A stretch of DNA of 64,000 bases. It comes from Xylaria sp. FL1777. Lineage: Eukaryota; Ascomycota; Sordariomycetes; Xylariales; Xylariaceae. Position 1 is the stretch's first letter; each line of letters starts with the position of its first letter. The stretch spans positions 186,001 to 250,000 of the forward strand of contig MU400541.1 in NCBI GenBank assembly GCA_022578965.1, written 5' to 3'. The notes beneath the pieces were generated by a model, which ran no database searches, was not told the DNA's origin, and saw only the letters and a list, made by a program, of their open reading frames with translations. Both the position numbers and the translations under genes were made by a program. This document shows positions 46,806 to 59,286 of this stretch, piece after piece.

Positions 46806-48551
46806 ATGGCTCGTATACCTAGGCTGAGGGCACTATGGATCGTCACAGCATTGTTGTGCCTACCCTTACCCTCATATGGCATGCTTAATCATACATCTGC
46901 TTCTGCCGCGTGTTCCTATTTGGAAAGTGCCCTTGGGACAGGGGTTGTCATGCCCAGTGAAGCTCAATATCTATCTGCATCCGAAGGAAATTGGTACGTC
47001 TCCACGGTACATGTCACAAGTGAAGACCACGATAGACTAAGCAGGAACAGGGTGCAGACAGCTTGGGCATCACCAACTTGTGTCATCCAGCCAACGACGG
47101 CCCAACATGTTTCACGGGCAATCAGTTATCTTTCTCGGAGAGGGGTGCATTTTGCGATCCGTTCGGGGGGACATTCTCCTGCACCGCTCGGCGCAAATAT
47201 CAACGATGGTGTTCTGTTCGATATGTCTGGCTTCAATAGCGTCGAGTATGATGCCCAACTCGGCGTTGCTGTGGTTGGTACTGGTATGAGATGGGGTGAT
47301 GTATACCGTCATCTCGACCAATACAATGTCACTGTGGTCGGGGGCAGGATTCTTCAGGTGGGCGTTGGCGGTCTCACGCTCGGCAGTAGGTGGTCGTCTC
47401 ACCCCGACTTTGAGCCAAAAGAAGCGTTGCTGACCGGTTTGCAGGTGGGCTGTCATATCTATCCGATCTCTATGGCCTGGCTTGCGATAACGTTGACAAT
47501 TTCGAGGTGAGTCTGGGCTCTCTAATAACCACTGTAACCGTGCAGCGCAAACTCACCTAAAGCCGGCAGGTTGTCTTAGCTGACGGCTCTATCATAAACG
47601 CCAATAAGCATTCTCACCCCGATTTGTGGTGGTCTCTAAAAGGTGGCGCCAACAACTTTGGTAAGCTGGCTTGATGCATCGGTTGGTAGATGATGAGTAG
47701 ACACAAGCGCCACTAACGAATCCCCAATAGGAGTTGTTACCAGGTTCACTCTCACCACGTACCCGACTGGATACGTCTGGGGGGGTTATAGGGTATACAC
47801 ACTTGATACGCTCCCAGCGTTGTTCGATGCCCTGCTGGAGTACCAGTCAGTTGCTGAGAAGGACCCTTATGCGAACCTCATGATGCAAGCTTTCCCTCTC
47901 AACAGCACCCTCGGCGTATTACTAAACATGGTGTACAACAAGCCCGTGGAAACTCCCGCGGCCTTCACACCATTCTATGACATCCCCACCGTTGTCGATA
48001 CCGTGCATATTCAGCCCATGACCGACTTCCTTGCAAACCAGGTACCCCCCTCCCTCCCGCGGCTCAACTGGTACGCAACTAGCTTCAAGACGGACGCCAC
48101 TCTCTTCAAGACTGTGGAGAAGATTGTCACTACATCACCTGAGCTAGATACTATCAGGAATCTCACGGCCGGCAGCATCGCCGTGGGCTGGCAGCCTATC
48201 TCAACGAGCGCCATCCAAGCCGGATACGCTCGTGGCGGTAACGCCCTAGGCTTGGAAAGCACCAACCAGACCTGGTTCGCCATCGACATCGGCTGGTGGA
48301 ACGCCGAAGACGATGCGGTGGCTAATGAGGCGGCGGCGAGTCTGGTCTCCAAAGTGGAAGATGCCGCAAAGAGCAGTGGCCAGTATGTCGATTACATCTT
48401 CATGAACGACGCTGCCGTCACGCAGGACGTGATCGGCCATTACGGAAATAGGAGCGTCGCGAAACTCCGCGCGGTACAGCGACGGTACGACCCGCGCGCA
48501 GTCTTTCAAAAGTTGGTCCCAGGTGGGTTCAAGTTGCCGCCAAGGGTATAG
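46806..48551 (+). CDS. Secreted FAD-linked oxidase (berberine-bridge-enzyme-like)
   Basis: Exons 46806-47385, 47445-47506, 47570-47660 and 47731-48551 give 517 aa; introns are 59, 63 and 70 nt. Junctions restore [27 protein letters not shown] and GANNFGVVTRF. Residues 1-25 ([16 protein letters not shown]) form a signal peptide. The FAD_binding_4 domain has IRSGGHSP, whose His is the usual covalent flavin link, and [10 protein letters not shown]. The second covalent Cys of bicovalent enzymes is not evident. The C-terminal BBE segment is present ([16 protein letters not shown]). Several NxT/NxS sites fit a secreted glycoprotein. The class oxidises alcohols, sugars or ring systems with O2 and is common in natural-product loci. 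It is divergent from the UbiA gene. Confidence 0.92.
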
Positions 48552-51050
48552 AAGGGGTGTTGATAGACGGTGTTGGTGAGAGCCATGAGTGATAGAGAGT
48601 GTACGATTAACTATGATGTGATATTTTCTCGACCATAGACCAATAATGCCTCAAAACGGAGCCAACAGCTAGGTACAAATCTGCTAGTTGCCCAATAACT
48701 GGGCCAAATTATTAATGGAAAGTCATGTATCGTGTGTCTCGTATGTACCTCCGTAGGATCTGAATAGGTATCGACGGGATTTTCAAGGCCATCCAATCCA
48801 TTGGAGCCCTCCGCGCCTCTCATGATGCGACAAGGAGCGGATACCGCGCGTTTACCTTGGGCAAACCTAGTGCAAGAGTAGAAAGTCCGAGTGCAACCCA
48901 CAGCTGCCCTGGACCCTTGTTCATGCAACCTCGTCGCGTGGGCGGTGCAGAGCAATGCATCCTCGCTTCTCTCGCTTCTCTCTCTCCGACGCATAGTCCT
49001 CGCAGGTTGCAGCTGAGGGTCGGAGGATTACTGAAGCTAATGTTACCGTGATACTGATGATGATGGCGATGATGATGATGGAATCAACGAGCGGTCTCAA
49101 CTCGGTACAATGATGATTTTTCTCACTCGAGGTTGTGGAGAGCCAGAGATCTGCATACCATATATCAACTCTTGCTCACTGCAAAGACAGTAGACCGGTT
49201 CAGCCTCACCGTCGATATTGTAACCTTATGCAGGTTTCTCTCTGTCTGTCTCGCCTCTACTTGGTGATATAAGTCCCTCGGTCCGAGGATCGGCTTCCTG
49301 GATGGTCGCAGGATACTTCCCGTGTCAGCAGATCCACGTGGCCAGCCAGGCAGGCCATCCTTCTTGCCGATGTACTCACACACCCTTACGCGACCGACAT
49401 AAACACCACCTCTGTATTACATTCTGGAGTGCAGATCACTCGGGGAAACAGTCACAGGCTCCTGGGAGGGAGGGAGCGGGGTGTAATGAGCTCTCAGCTA
49501 TGACGACCCTGCCTTACTGCGTAGCAACTCGCGGGGGCGATCCTCGACAGATGCCTAGCCAATGGGTCCTTTAGCATGTGAAATGTTAATTAGCATGGGA
49601 TAATAATACTATATATTGCACTTATGATTTAAGCTCGAACCAATTGCATTGCGTTCCAAGGTACGATTCCCTGCAAAAACCCGCACCACACTTCAGGATC
49701 CAGAGGATCGAGGAGGGCAGGACAGAGCTATGTCAGTTCGGGGATAGGGGTCCTACTTAGCAGTGGCCTCGAAAGTAAGAAAAAATAGTACTGGCTGACA
49801 TTCAGGCTTCAGCATACATAGGGTTATCATAGTGGCGCTGAAAAGTTGGAGTAAGTACTTTCGTTTTGCTTTTGCGACAAAATATAGTGTAAACTACTTG
49901 TAAACTACACTACCTATCGCCTTGCCGTCAGCTTTCATGCTTATACCAATTAGGTTAATTAACTTGGTTAGCCAAGGTTAACTAACTACCTTGACCAGCT
50001 CAACCCAGTTATGTATATACTATCTAACTTGGAGCCCTGTCATCCGAGCTAGTTTAGCCTCCGCTGCACTCCGCGTTCCGAATTACTAACCTACTATGGC
50101 TTGCTCGTGTCTGGAAGACAGTTGGAGGCCCAAGCTCGGTGTTGTCGGTGAGCGAGGACCTTCACTGTTGCGTGGCTTTGCACGTAGCCAAGATACGCGA
50201 ATAGGCATCCTACCGTCCTAAGAAGGCTCGGGTCATCGTGATCGGTGTGTGTTTACAGGACGCTCTCCAGACCTTGCTGAAGGGTTGTATTCTTACTGCA
50301 GCAGGACGTTACCAGCTGCGCGCATTCAACCAAATCCAAGTCTACAGCTGCTCGGCTCTTGGTAGTAAGCCGCCGGGTCCTAAGATATCAGTCGGCATGT
50401 CTTGTCTTATTACGTACGGTAGGCATTCTCGCAATAGTTTTTTGCCTGATCTCGATCGGGGAAATCGAATCTGCCTAACGCTGGGCTCGCGAGGTTACAT
50501 GGTAGGTTCTTAATCCTTACTTAGCAAGGAAGCGACCATCACACCCACCGTACGCCGCCGGTAGGAAGGGGGCGGAGGGTCACGCGGTCTGTGGCACCTA
50601 GACTCTGTTGAAGGCATATTTATATTTTAGGTAAGATGGAGCCAGCGTCAATAAATAGAACGGCCTGGGTTACGACGAGTCATTCATTATATACGGTCTA
50701 TGCCGCTGAAGGACTCGATCCTTGGGCAAGACGGCGTGTTCCGAAAGACTACACATAAGGCATGAAGGGGCTTGATTATCTATCCATCTAGCCGCTATTT
50801 TGTAGTACTCTGTTGTGTCCGCCAGATCTCGCCAGGTCCTTTCTTATTCCTAGAGATTGTTAGTCATGTCTGCTCTAAAACGTCCAGATCCATATCTTGG
50901 GAAGGTCATCCCGGCGTGAGTGAACTATATCTCTTCAAGTCATCAACCTTACCCCAATACCCTCTGTCGTTCTGTCATGGATTGATGGTATATGATTGGG
51001 ACCACGGTCTCCAATCACATATAACACAAGTGTGCTCTCCTCTCAAGCAC
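48552..51050. other. 2.5-kb spacer without a supported gene
   Basis: Contains a GAT microsatellite near 49055-49081 and a small inverted-repeat-rich patch near 49950-50000 (TTAATTAACTTGG and related words). The frames at 48611-48994, 49302-49574 and 50238-50513 lack family features. Confidence 0.45.
49055..49081. repeat. GAT trinucleotide microsatellite
   Basis: Direct reading shows repeated GAT units with one GGC interruption, in non-coding DNA. Confidence 0.85.
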
Positions 51051-51942
51051 ATGACCAACATTCACCCCCCACACGCAGTCGTACAACTAGGGTGTTTCCG
51101 ACGTCTAAACTTAGCTATTCCCCCCTACAGACAACCATATGAGGAACCATGTACTGACTCCATGATACATAGCTTCGAAGGCGGCATTATCACTCGCGTC
51201 GTCGATCATCCGCACGACAGCAGCCGCGTATTCGCTTACGAAGTGACATTTCATCTTCGACATCCTCGCATACTAGCGGTTGCAGCGCAGAAACCGCCCC
51301 TGCACTTTCACCCATACCAGGAAGAGTACATTGAAGTGCTAGAGGGACGGCTAGCCGTGGAGATCGAGGGCGTAGAACATGTCTTAAGTCCTAGGGATGG
51401 CGAGTTAAAGCTCCGGCCCTGGTGTAACCATCGTCTGTATTCACCTGTGACGGACGTTGGGGTACAGGCCAAGGGCTATGACGACGAATGGGACGGCGAA
51501 AAGACCGTTTTCTTGCTCTCGGGACAGGATACGGACGAGATGTTCCGCCTCGATACCGTCTTTTTTGAGAACTGGTATGCATACCAGGATCTCATCGTCG
51601 TGAAGGGGGAGAGGATCAATCTAGTACAGGTTATGAGTGTACGTTCTTCCCTTTCTCTTGGAGAAGTTAAAATTTTCGGTATATGTTAACAATATGTTTT
51701 TTTTATAGATGTTTGACGCTGGTGGCTCATATTTATCACTACCAACTTGGATACCATTTAGTCGCACGATCGCACGAGGCTTGGGTATCGTCGTCGGTCG
51801 GTGGATCGGAGGGTCACTGGGCTACCAGCCTTTCTATGAGAAGTGGACAACAGACTGGGACCTGGCATGTCAGAAGATGAAGATGTCCGTATTCCATAGG
51901 CGGTTTGCTAATCGCGAAGGCACTGGCGTGGACAAGGCGTAA
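51051..51942 (+). CDS. Cupin-domain protein
   Basis: Exons 51051-51638 and 51709-51942, joined by a 70-nt intron (GTACGT donor, ATAG acceptor), give 273 aa and restore LVQVMSMFDAGGSYLSL. I start at the ATG at 51051; the frame is open farther upstream to 50772 but that part lacks domain character. The cupin barrel has PPLHFHPYQEEYIEVLEGR (His-x-His and Glu metal ligands) and RPWCNHRLY with a downstream His. The C-terminal third (YAYQDLIV...YQPFYEKWTTDWDLA) is typical of a fungal cupin group often seen near polyketide loci. A GTAAGT overlaps the final codons (51940), so a further short exon at about 52003 is possible. The substrate and metal are unknown. Confidence 0.85.
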
Positions 51943-52143
51943 GTATTCCATGCTTCTTTGGTTAAAGCGAGATTCAAGGATGAAATCTGTAATGATATAG
52001 AACACTTCTAAAAAACGTTAACGTATAATAATTCTAACCTAGTGAGCTTACACTGAGACATATACGTAGTGCTTCAGCCTTAATTCATCTCTCTCTCATT
52101 CTCATGGTGATCGCCCATTCCGCCCGCTAGCTATGGGTATTGT

Positions 52144-53212
52144 TCAGTAAGTGAAGCGATTTCGGAATCCCCCCTCGAGAGCAGTGTTCTCTCTCGTGAT
52201 TTTAGCCCACTCGGCTGTCTTTGCCCACAGCTTCTGCTGCTTCATCTCGTCCAAGCTCTCCGCTGAACTAGGCTCAGGGACCATGAGTCTAAAATAGCCG
52301 CACTCCCCGGCATGTTTCCTGTTCAACACAAGATCAGCGACGTCGGCACCTGCATCCGTCGAACTCCGCACGTAAGGGACAATGAGATGAAGCACAGGCC
52401 ACAGTGGCTGGAGGACATATCTCTGCATGTGCGACAACAGGGCGGGAGTGTTTGTGCGTAGGGCCCGCGAGTCGGCTATGCTTCCTGGATCAATGACCAC
52501 AGCAGAGATTTTATTGAAAGGTTTATCCTAGTTGATTTGTTAGTAATTCACTTCTAGCAGATATAAACTATATCATTCTTACCTTCTCAAGGTACCGGTT
52601 TAAAGCGTACGTCCACATCAAGATAGCTAACTTAGAATTCGCATAGTTAAAGAACCCACGACCTCGCTTGTCTGTCTCGGGACTAGCCCTAGCAAGTTCG
52701 TCTAAATCGTCTGGCAAACATGGTGGGTACTTCTCTAGACTGTTGCGCCCTGGGTAGTGGCCGTCGCTTGTGAATAACACGAGACGGCCCCCCTGTGGCC
52801 CGAAGCTACCCAGCAGCCGAAGAACGAGGGCGGAGTGCGAGACATGATTCACCTGAATAGTCTTCTCAAGTCCGTCTTCAGTAAGCTCGGGGTCCGCAAT
52901 CAAATTCCAGTGAAATGCGTTGCAGACAATTGCGGCGAGAGGCGGCAGTTTCCCCTGGACAACCTCGGTGACGATGGTGTCTGCGAATTCGTTCACGGCC
53001 TTCAAGGTAGCTAGGTCAAGTTTCCGAATGAGAACCCTTGAATTGGTGAATCGGTTCGCCGTCTCGCGTAACTTTTTTGTGTTCGGGTCAGAGTCTGAGG
53101 TATTACGGACTGTCAAAACCAGCGTCTTGTCTGGTGCCTTGGTCAGGAGATGCCGAACAGCATGCACGGCTATGGAGCCGTTCGCACCAGTGATGATGAT
53201 CGTGCCGGCCAT
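52144..53212 (-). CDS. Short-chain dehydrogenase (retinol/protochlorophyllide-type)
   Basis: Exons 53212-52583 and 52527-52144, joined by a 55-nt intron, give 337 aa and restore NRYLEKDKPFNKISAVVIDPG. Motifs are IIITGANGSIA (cofactor), LVLTVRNTS (basic residue after beta-2, favouring NADPH), CNAFHWN in place of NNAG, and FNYANSKLAIL with the YxxxK active site. The C-terminal extension (VRSSTDAGADVADLVL) is typical of the fungal WW-domain-oxidoreductase-like SDR group. It stands tail to tail with the cupin gene, 200 nt apart. Substrate unknown; it could act with the cupin, FAD oxidase and UbiA enzymes in one locus, by inference from proximity. Confidence 0.92.
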
Positions 53213-56200
53213 GATGTCCGGTCACGGAAGCGGGTGGAAGTGGTGAGGTAGAAGAAGGAATGCCGAATGATACGGAGACTAACCAGATTTTGAGGGTTAA
53301 GGAACAAAGGACCCAGTTACTAGTCGAGAACACCGTCTAGCCAGCGGACCTGCCTTCGGGATGTCCATGTGCTCGCGCTTAATATCTATGCGAGCAGCTA
53401 TACTTAGGATTAATAAGTTTCGTATAACAACTGATACGAAGACAAGTTTGTTGGCTTCCTATATGTTTGCTTAGCAACTCGCTTCTGCATGCGAGGGTTC
53501 AAGTGGGGAGTTGTCCATACCAGAGTCACTAAAATAGATATTAACCCCTATTTTCTATCATGGTAACACATCCTTTATTATCTTGGAATGTCGAGGCACA
53601 TAAGACAGCAGTAGTATTGGATAATCCCATGATGTCGCCTCCGTACGCATGTGTAACTCACTAGGGAGATACTTATATGCACTTTTGTCTTGGTCTACGT
53701 TAGCTGAAGCTTCTAGCCCACCCTTAAATAAAACCCCTTGCAGCATTTCACTAGGCAGGTTAACTGCGTATACCCGGCAATTTTAAGGTAGGATTGTCAA
53801 TTTGGGGCTCTCTAAGAAGTTTATCTTGGCTGAAGCAATTCAGCTTGTTAGCTGATCGCTGCGTCACCTTACTGTTCGGACTACCTACCTCGCAACTGAC
53901 ATTTTTATAAGCATGCATTGAACTTGTGTTCGGCAAGCTAAAGCAATGGTAAAGTAAATAACGCGTTGGAGCGCTGACATGGCATTGCAGCTATCCTACG
54001 TCGTAGAAAAAGTTGTTGGTGACATACGGCCGGAATGACTTACGCGAAGTTGAGGTAAGTAAACGTGGCATAGAAAGTGGGTGCTGCAAGAGCTCAAATC
54101 GGCATGGTACAAATCGGTAAGTCATCTTACTTGTGCCATGTTCTCATAGGTTGCCTTGTGCGTATGCGTAATGCGCCCCTGGCACTCTGTTAACGGCAGG
54201 GTTTCAGGGGTTTTGTCTGTTTTGTCTGGTATACCAGGTTCGCTTGACCATTGACATGTCAGATGCACCGGGTCCGGTCTCCGAAACTCCCACACCACGG
54301 AGACGGCATTCTCATGCTGCTAGGAAGTACAAGGCATTCCGAGGTCGGCAGGCAAAATCATATCTCGAGTCAGAAAACATAACCTGTATGGTATATCGCT
54401 TATATTGTTTGCAACCTCTTTCAATCTGCAAGGAGAATCTTCATCTCAAGGGCTGAGTTTGTTCCTACTGCTCTCGTCTGTTTCGACGTGCCTAGGTTTA
54501 CCACTAGAGTAAAAAAGCATTCCCAGCACAGCAGAATATCCCGAGGCTAAATGGCACGATACGGTAACCACGTCAGAGCCTCTTGTGATAGTGCTACGCT
54601 CACAGGTTCGAGGTTAGGGGGCAAAGCGCCTACCCGGTAGACGCCCACCCATTTCTACAAGCCCTCTGCATACACATGATTTTTCTCCTGATACTGGGCC
54701 GGAATAGAAGTTGTATCCAAAAACTAGTTGATTAAAAATGTTGCTGAAATATGGAAAGAAATTGTCGAGATGTCGGTTGAAGGTGGGATTATCGTGGTGG
54801 TTCAGAACGAAAACAAGAAAACAAGGAGGCCTCATGGCAGAACGTAACCAAAAGGTCACTGACCAGCACACACTATATATGCATGGTTGAACCTAGCGAT
54901 TGATAACAAAACTTACCCATCTCATTGTGATCTCTCTCAGAACTGCAATTGGGTTAAGTCCACACGATGCATGGCACTTAACAAGGTGTAACCTGGTATC
55001 TCGCCATATGAAATACCGATGATGAGGGTCATGTCTCATCCTAGATGCATGCTGGGTACACTAGAACCTAGAACTTACACAGTTTAGGACTAGAAAACCA
55101 TGGCATTTCAGAGAACGTCAACAACTAGGACTGATTGAGTAGGTAAAGAACTAGTGATGCTTATATAAGATGTTTTCTCTCCCTTTTCTTCGTCTTTTTT
55201 TAATGATCATTATGAACTTGCTTTAATGTACACTAAGAAAGATTAGGAGGTTCAAGAAAGTACCTAAGTATTTATGAATGGTAGACTGCATACCTAAACT
55301 GGTATGCCGCCCCGCACTATCTAAAGCCTATTTAGGCACTACCTACTTAAGTACCTACATACTGCGAGGTAAGTAAGTGGGTAGTCTTAGGCAGTTGACA
55401 TTAGGTACTTTACCTAGGTACATAGGTAAGCATCATAGCAACTTGAAGGTCAGTAGGTTAGCTGTTTTGGAAGTACACTAATGTCGTGGGGTGCTCACAT
55501 GCTCACGGGTTTGTCAAGATATATGCAACAAGCAGGTGACTCTGGGGCATGACATTAATTATTTGCAGAAGAGTTTACGCCTTGTTATACCTACTCGTGG
55601 CTGTTGTTAGAAGAGGTGGCATACCCAACGGGTTGCCAGCACCATTTAATATTCTCGTCATCACATGACGTTTATATAGAGCCCAAGGGGTATTTTTCAC
55701 GGCATCAGAAGCTACTTAGGTACCTAACTACCTCAAACGTGTATCTCTTGAGCTGGGATGAGTAAATGTAAATAAATGAATGTCCAATGTCCAATGCCCA
55801 TTGTCCATTGTCCATTGTTTATTGGAGTGTTGGAATAACATGTGTGGCTGATGACCAATGGGAATCTATTGTTACTTAGGCATAAGTACCTACTCAGACC
55901 TATTAATGTAGGCACGTACCTAGTACGTAAGTATGTACCTAACGGTACCTACATAGGTAGGTGGCGAAGACCACGTGCTCAGCACCTAAGTAAACCTACC
56001 TTACCTTAGGTACCTACGGTACCTAGAACTATAGCACCTATCAGTGTATCACTACCACTGACTAGATCACTAAACCGCCTGAAGTGGAAGTGGAACTGGG
56101 TGATGGAACTGAGGGCACCTGCGTGTAAGTAAGTTAGGTATTTTGGGAGCCATTCATTCCTATCCTCCTCCTCTCCTCTCCATCCCCATTACACTAGACA

Positions 56201-56806
56201 TAGCAGAATTCTAAGCCAAACCACGCCGAAACTCTCGTTCAAAATACGTAGTCGGGAACCTCTCCTCTCTCATTTTAGGCCTCCCTTCCATCGTCCGTGA
56301 GTGTTCTTGGCGTGTTCGCATCAACGCCACCTCCCCGTCAAACCACCACGGCCCATCGTCATTCGCAGCCCCAGCTTGCCGCCCCCGCGCCTCACCAATC
56401 ACCAACCCCATCTCCCATTCTACATGTAGGTAGTGATCCGACAAAGACACCAACTCGCCTACTTGTCTCCTTGCCTCCTTGCCTGCGTCCCGTCTCCGCC
56501 CGCTACCCAGGTACTAAGTGTACCTGTCTAGGTTCTTGGTAGAGTCTAGCCTTAGACTGCCCCAGACCAGCCCAGCCTGATCTCACTGTTCCAACTTCTG
56601 CCCCATTCAATCAGTCTCAAGACTCTCAACAAACAGCAGTACCAGCGACGCCGATGCCTGGCAATCCATCTAATCCAATATAGGTACCTAGGTAGTCATC
56701 GCTGCTTTCAGTTTCGGTCTCAATCTCAATCTCAGTCTCGGTCCCAGTCCCAGTCCCAGCATCTTCTTCGTTCCCTTCGAAGACCTCTTCTGGCCACTCA
56801 TCCAGG
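53213..56806. other. 3.6-kb ACCTA-rich spacer
   Basis: No gene supported. The stretch from about 55262 to 56035 is densely filled with TAGGTACCTA, ACCTAAGTA and CTACCTA words. A heptamer-like run of TCCAATG/TCCATTG lies at about 55780-55825. The last 600 bases are pyrimidine-rich and probably form the grrA leader. Frames at 54244-54456, 54614-54871 and 56211-56453 have no family features. Confidence 0.5.
55262..56035. repeat. Dense cluster of palindromic ACCTAGGTACCTA words
   Basis: Many overlapping copies of GGTACCTA, TAGGTAC and ACCTAAGTA are seen by eye, several centred on the palindrome GGTACC. The units are not arranged with a fixed period, so this is a word-rich region rather than a simple tandem array. 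Confidence 0.7.
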
Positions 56807-59286
56807 ATGGCGCGTCCTCCGGCCCCTGCGCTCGATGTCATAGCCGCCCGTACTTCGGCTGGCGGTGTTGCTGGTGCTGGTGCGGGTGCGGGCGCCGAAA
56901 CCTCAACCGCCTCTGCCATGGCTGCCACCGCCGTCGCCGCCCCTGCTGCCTCGAATGCCCATCGACTGCCCGTTCCTGTCGCAGCCGAAGATCCGAGAGA
57001 CTCGAGGTCCTCGTCGTCGACAAACTCGCCTGCGCCCGCCGACAACGAAGAGTCGGATTTCTTCCTCGTCAACAACGACTCCCAGTCCTCCCTTGGCGTC
57101 GTTCCCAATCTCCAGGATATGCAGGTCGCCGACTCCGAGTGTCTTCCCACCGTCGCGGCCCTTCCCAGCGAGATTCTCATCAGCATCTTCTCGCGCATCA
57201 GCGAACCCAAGGAGCTCCTCAACTGCATGCTGACTTGCAAGGGATGGGCGCGCAACGTTGTCGAGATCCTCTGGCACCGCCCCTCCTGCACCACCTGGGA
57301 AAAGCACTCGTCCATCTGCTCCACCCTCGGCCTTGAGCGACCCTTCTTCACCTACACCGACTTTATTAAGCGGCTGAACCTCGCTGCCCTCGCCGACCGC
57401 GTTAATGATGGCAGCGTGACGCCCCTAGCCGTGTGCACCCGCGTTGAGCGCCTGACCTTGACTAACTGCCACGGCTTGACCGACGGCGGCCTAACACCTC
57501 TCGTTCGGAGCAGCCAGAACCTGCTGGCCCTGGACATATCGGGCGATAACAACATTACTGAGGCCTCCATTGTCGCTATTGCCGAAAACTGCCGCAAGCT
57601 GCAAGGCCTTAACGTATCTGGTTGCAGGCAGATTTCGAATGAGAGCCTGGCTCAACTGGCTGAGAATTGCCGGTTTATTAAGCGGGTATGTTCCGATCAT
57701 AGTATTTTCTCCCTGCGTTGTCTGCCGAAACACAGGTTTGCGAGAGAGTGTACCACTGACTTCCGTGCGTGACGAATTTAGCTCAAGTTAAACGATTGCA
57801 ATCAACTGAACGACACAGCCGTGCTAGCATTTGCAAACCACTGTCCCAATATCCTTGAAATTGATCTTCATCAATGTACCAACATTGGCAACGAACCTGT
57901 CTCAGCCCTCCTCGCTAAAGAGCAGTCCTTGCGCGAGCTAAGACTAGCGAGCTGCGAACTTGTCGATGACGGTGCTTTCCTTGCACTCCCGCCCTACCGA
58001 ACCTACGAAAACTTGCGCATTCTCGATCTCACCTCCTGCTCCCGTCTCACCGACCGGGCTGTCGAGAAAATCATTGAGATAGCGCCGCGGCTGCGAAATC
58101 TTGTTCTCGCCAAGTGTAGTAACATCACCGATGTAGCCGTTCATGCCATCGCTAAATTGCAGAAAAATCTGCATTATGTACACCTCGGTCACTGTCGTCA
58201 CATCACCGACGATGCTGTGAAGCGCCTGGTGCGCAATTGCAACCGCATACGATACATCGATTTAGGCTGCTGTACAAACCTGACGGACGAGTCTGTTACG
58301 CTCCTTGCCGGCCTACCCAAGCTCAAGAGGATCGGACTTGTGAAATGCGCCAATATCACTGATAAAAGTATGTACGCGCTAGCATCAGCAAACGATCATC
58401 GCTCGCAGTATCGAAACGCGGCAAATCATCCAGGCCATGATGTTCGTACCCCCAGTTTAGAACGTGTTCATCTAAGCTACTGTACGAATTTAACGCTGCC
58501 GGTAAGAATCTATTTATCAATTCGCAAAGACAGGAGGAAACTGATTATTGTTGCAGAGCATTATCAAACTCTTGAATTGCTGTCCCAAACTTACTCATTT
58601 GAGTTTGACTGGTGTGCCTGCATTCCTTCGCGATGATTTAGATAGGTTCTGTCGTGAAGCCCCTCCTGGTATGGTCTCATATACCGTATTCTTTTCCATC
58701 TGTCCATACTCACAGTTTTACAGATTTTACCGAACATCAGCGAGCAGTATTCTGTGTATTTTCAGGGGGAGGTGTTGCTGGCCTACGAAGTCATCTTAAC
58801 ACTAGGGAGGAGTTTGCCGAATACCGCGAGGGACGAGCCCCACGACGACGAGGTGGAGCCTTGGTGGTGACTAATGCTGAACAAGGGCCGGCACCGGACA
58901 TAGAAGGTTTCGTTGTTGACGACGGCGATGGTCTTGAGGATGATGACATGGGTGATGGTAGTGACCTGATCGATTTCAACGCCGACTTGACCAATCTGGC
59001 CCATAACCCTCTGCCCCCACCATCACTTCCACCGCCCCCCTACATCGTTACCGAGCTGCTTCCAAACCAGACAAATGGTGCCAGTCAGGCAGGCCCATCC
59101 TCGAGTGGTGCTATGCCAAACAACTTGAATATGATTCACGAGGTGATGCTAGGCGGCCAGGCAGCCGTCGCTGCAGGTCCCAGCACCGCTGGTTCAGGTC
59201 TGTTTGACAATCCAGCATCCTCACCTGGTCCAAGTACAGCTTCCATGCAAGGTCCTGTCGATCACGAGGAAGCACAAACACCGTAG
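56807..59286 (+). CDS. grrA: F-box and leucine-rich repeat protein GrrA (Grr1-like)
   Basis: Exons 56807-57685, 57782-58501, 58557-58668 and 58724-59286 give 757 aa; introns are 96, 55 and 55 nt. Junctions restore RFIKRLKLNDCNQ, NLTLPSIIKLLNCCP and EAPPDFTEHQRAVFC. An Ala/Gly-rich, Ser-rich N-terminus is followed by an F-box (about 114-160, VAALPSEILISIFSRIS). About a dozen cysteine-type leucine-rich repeats follow (190-600, e.g. LTLTNCHGLTDGGL, IRYIDLGCCTNLTDESV). The C-terminal block HQRAVFCVFSGGGVAGLRSHL is diagnostic of Grr1. It is the substrate-recognition subunit of an SCF ubiquitin ligase. In yeast it acts in glucose signalling and cyclin turnover; Aspergillus GrrA is needed for ascospore formation. 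The tail is acidic then Ser/Pro-rich. Confidence 0.95.

Noticed and set aside
50772..51050. Upstream in-frame extension of the cupin gene
   Set aside because: Open frame but without domain features; the ATG at 51051 gives a protein of the normal extent.
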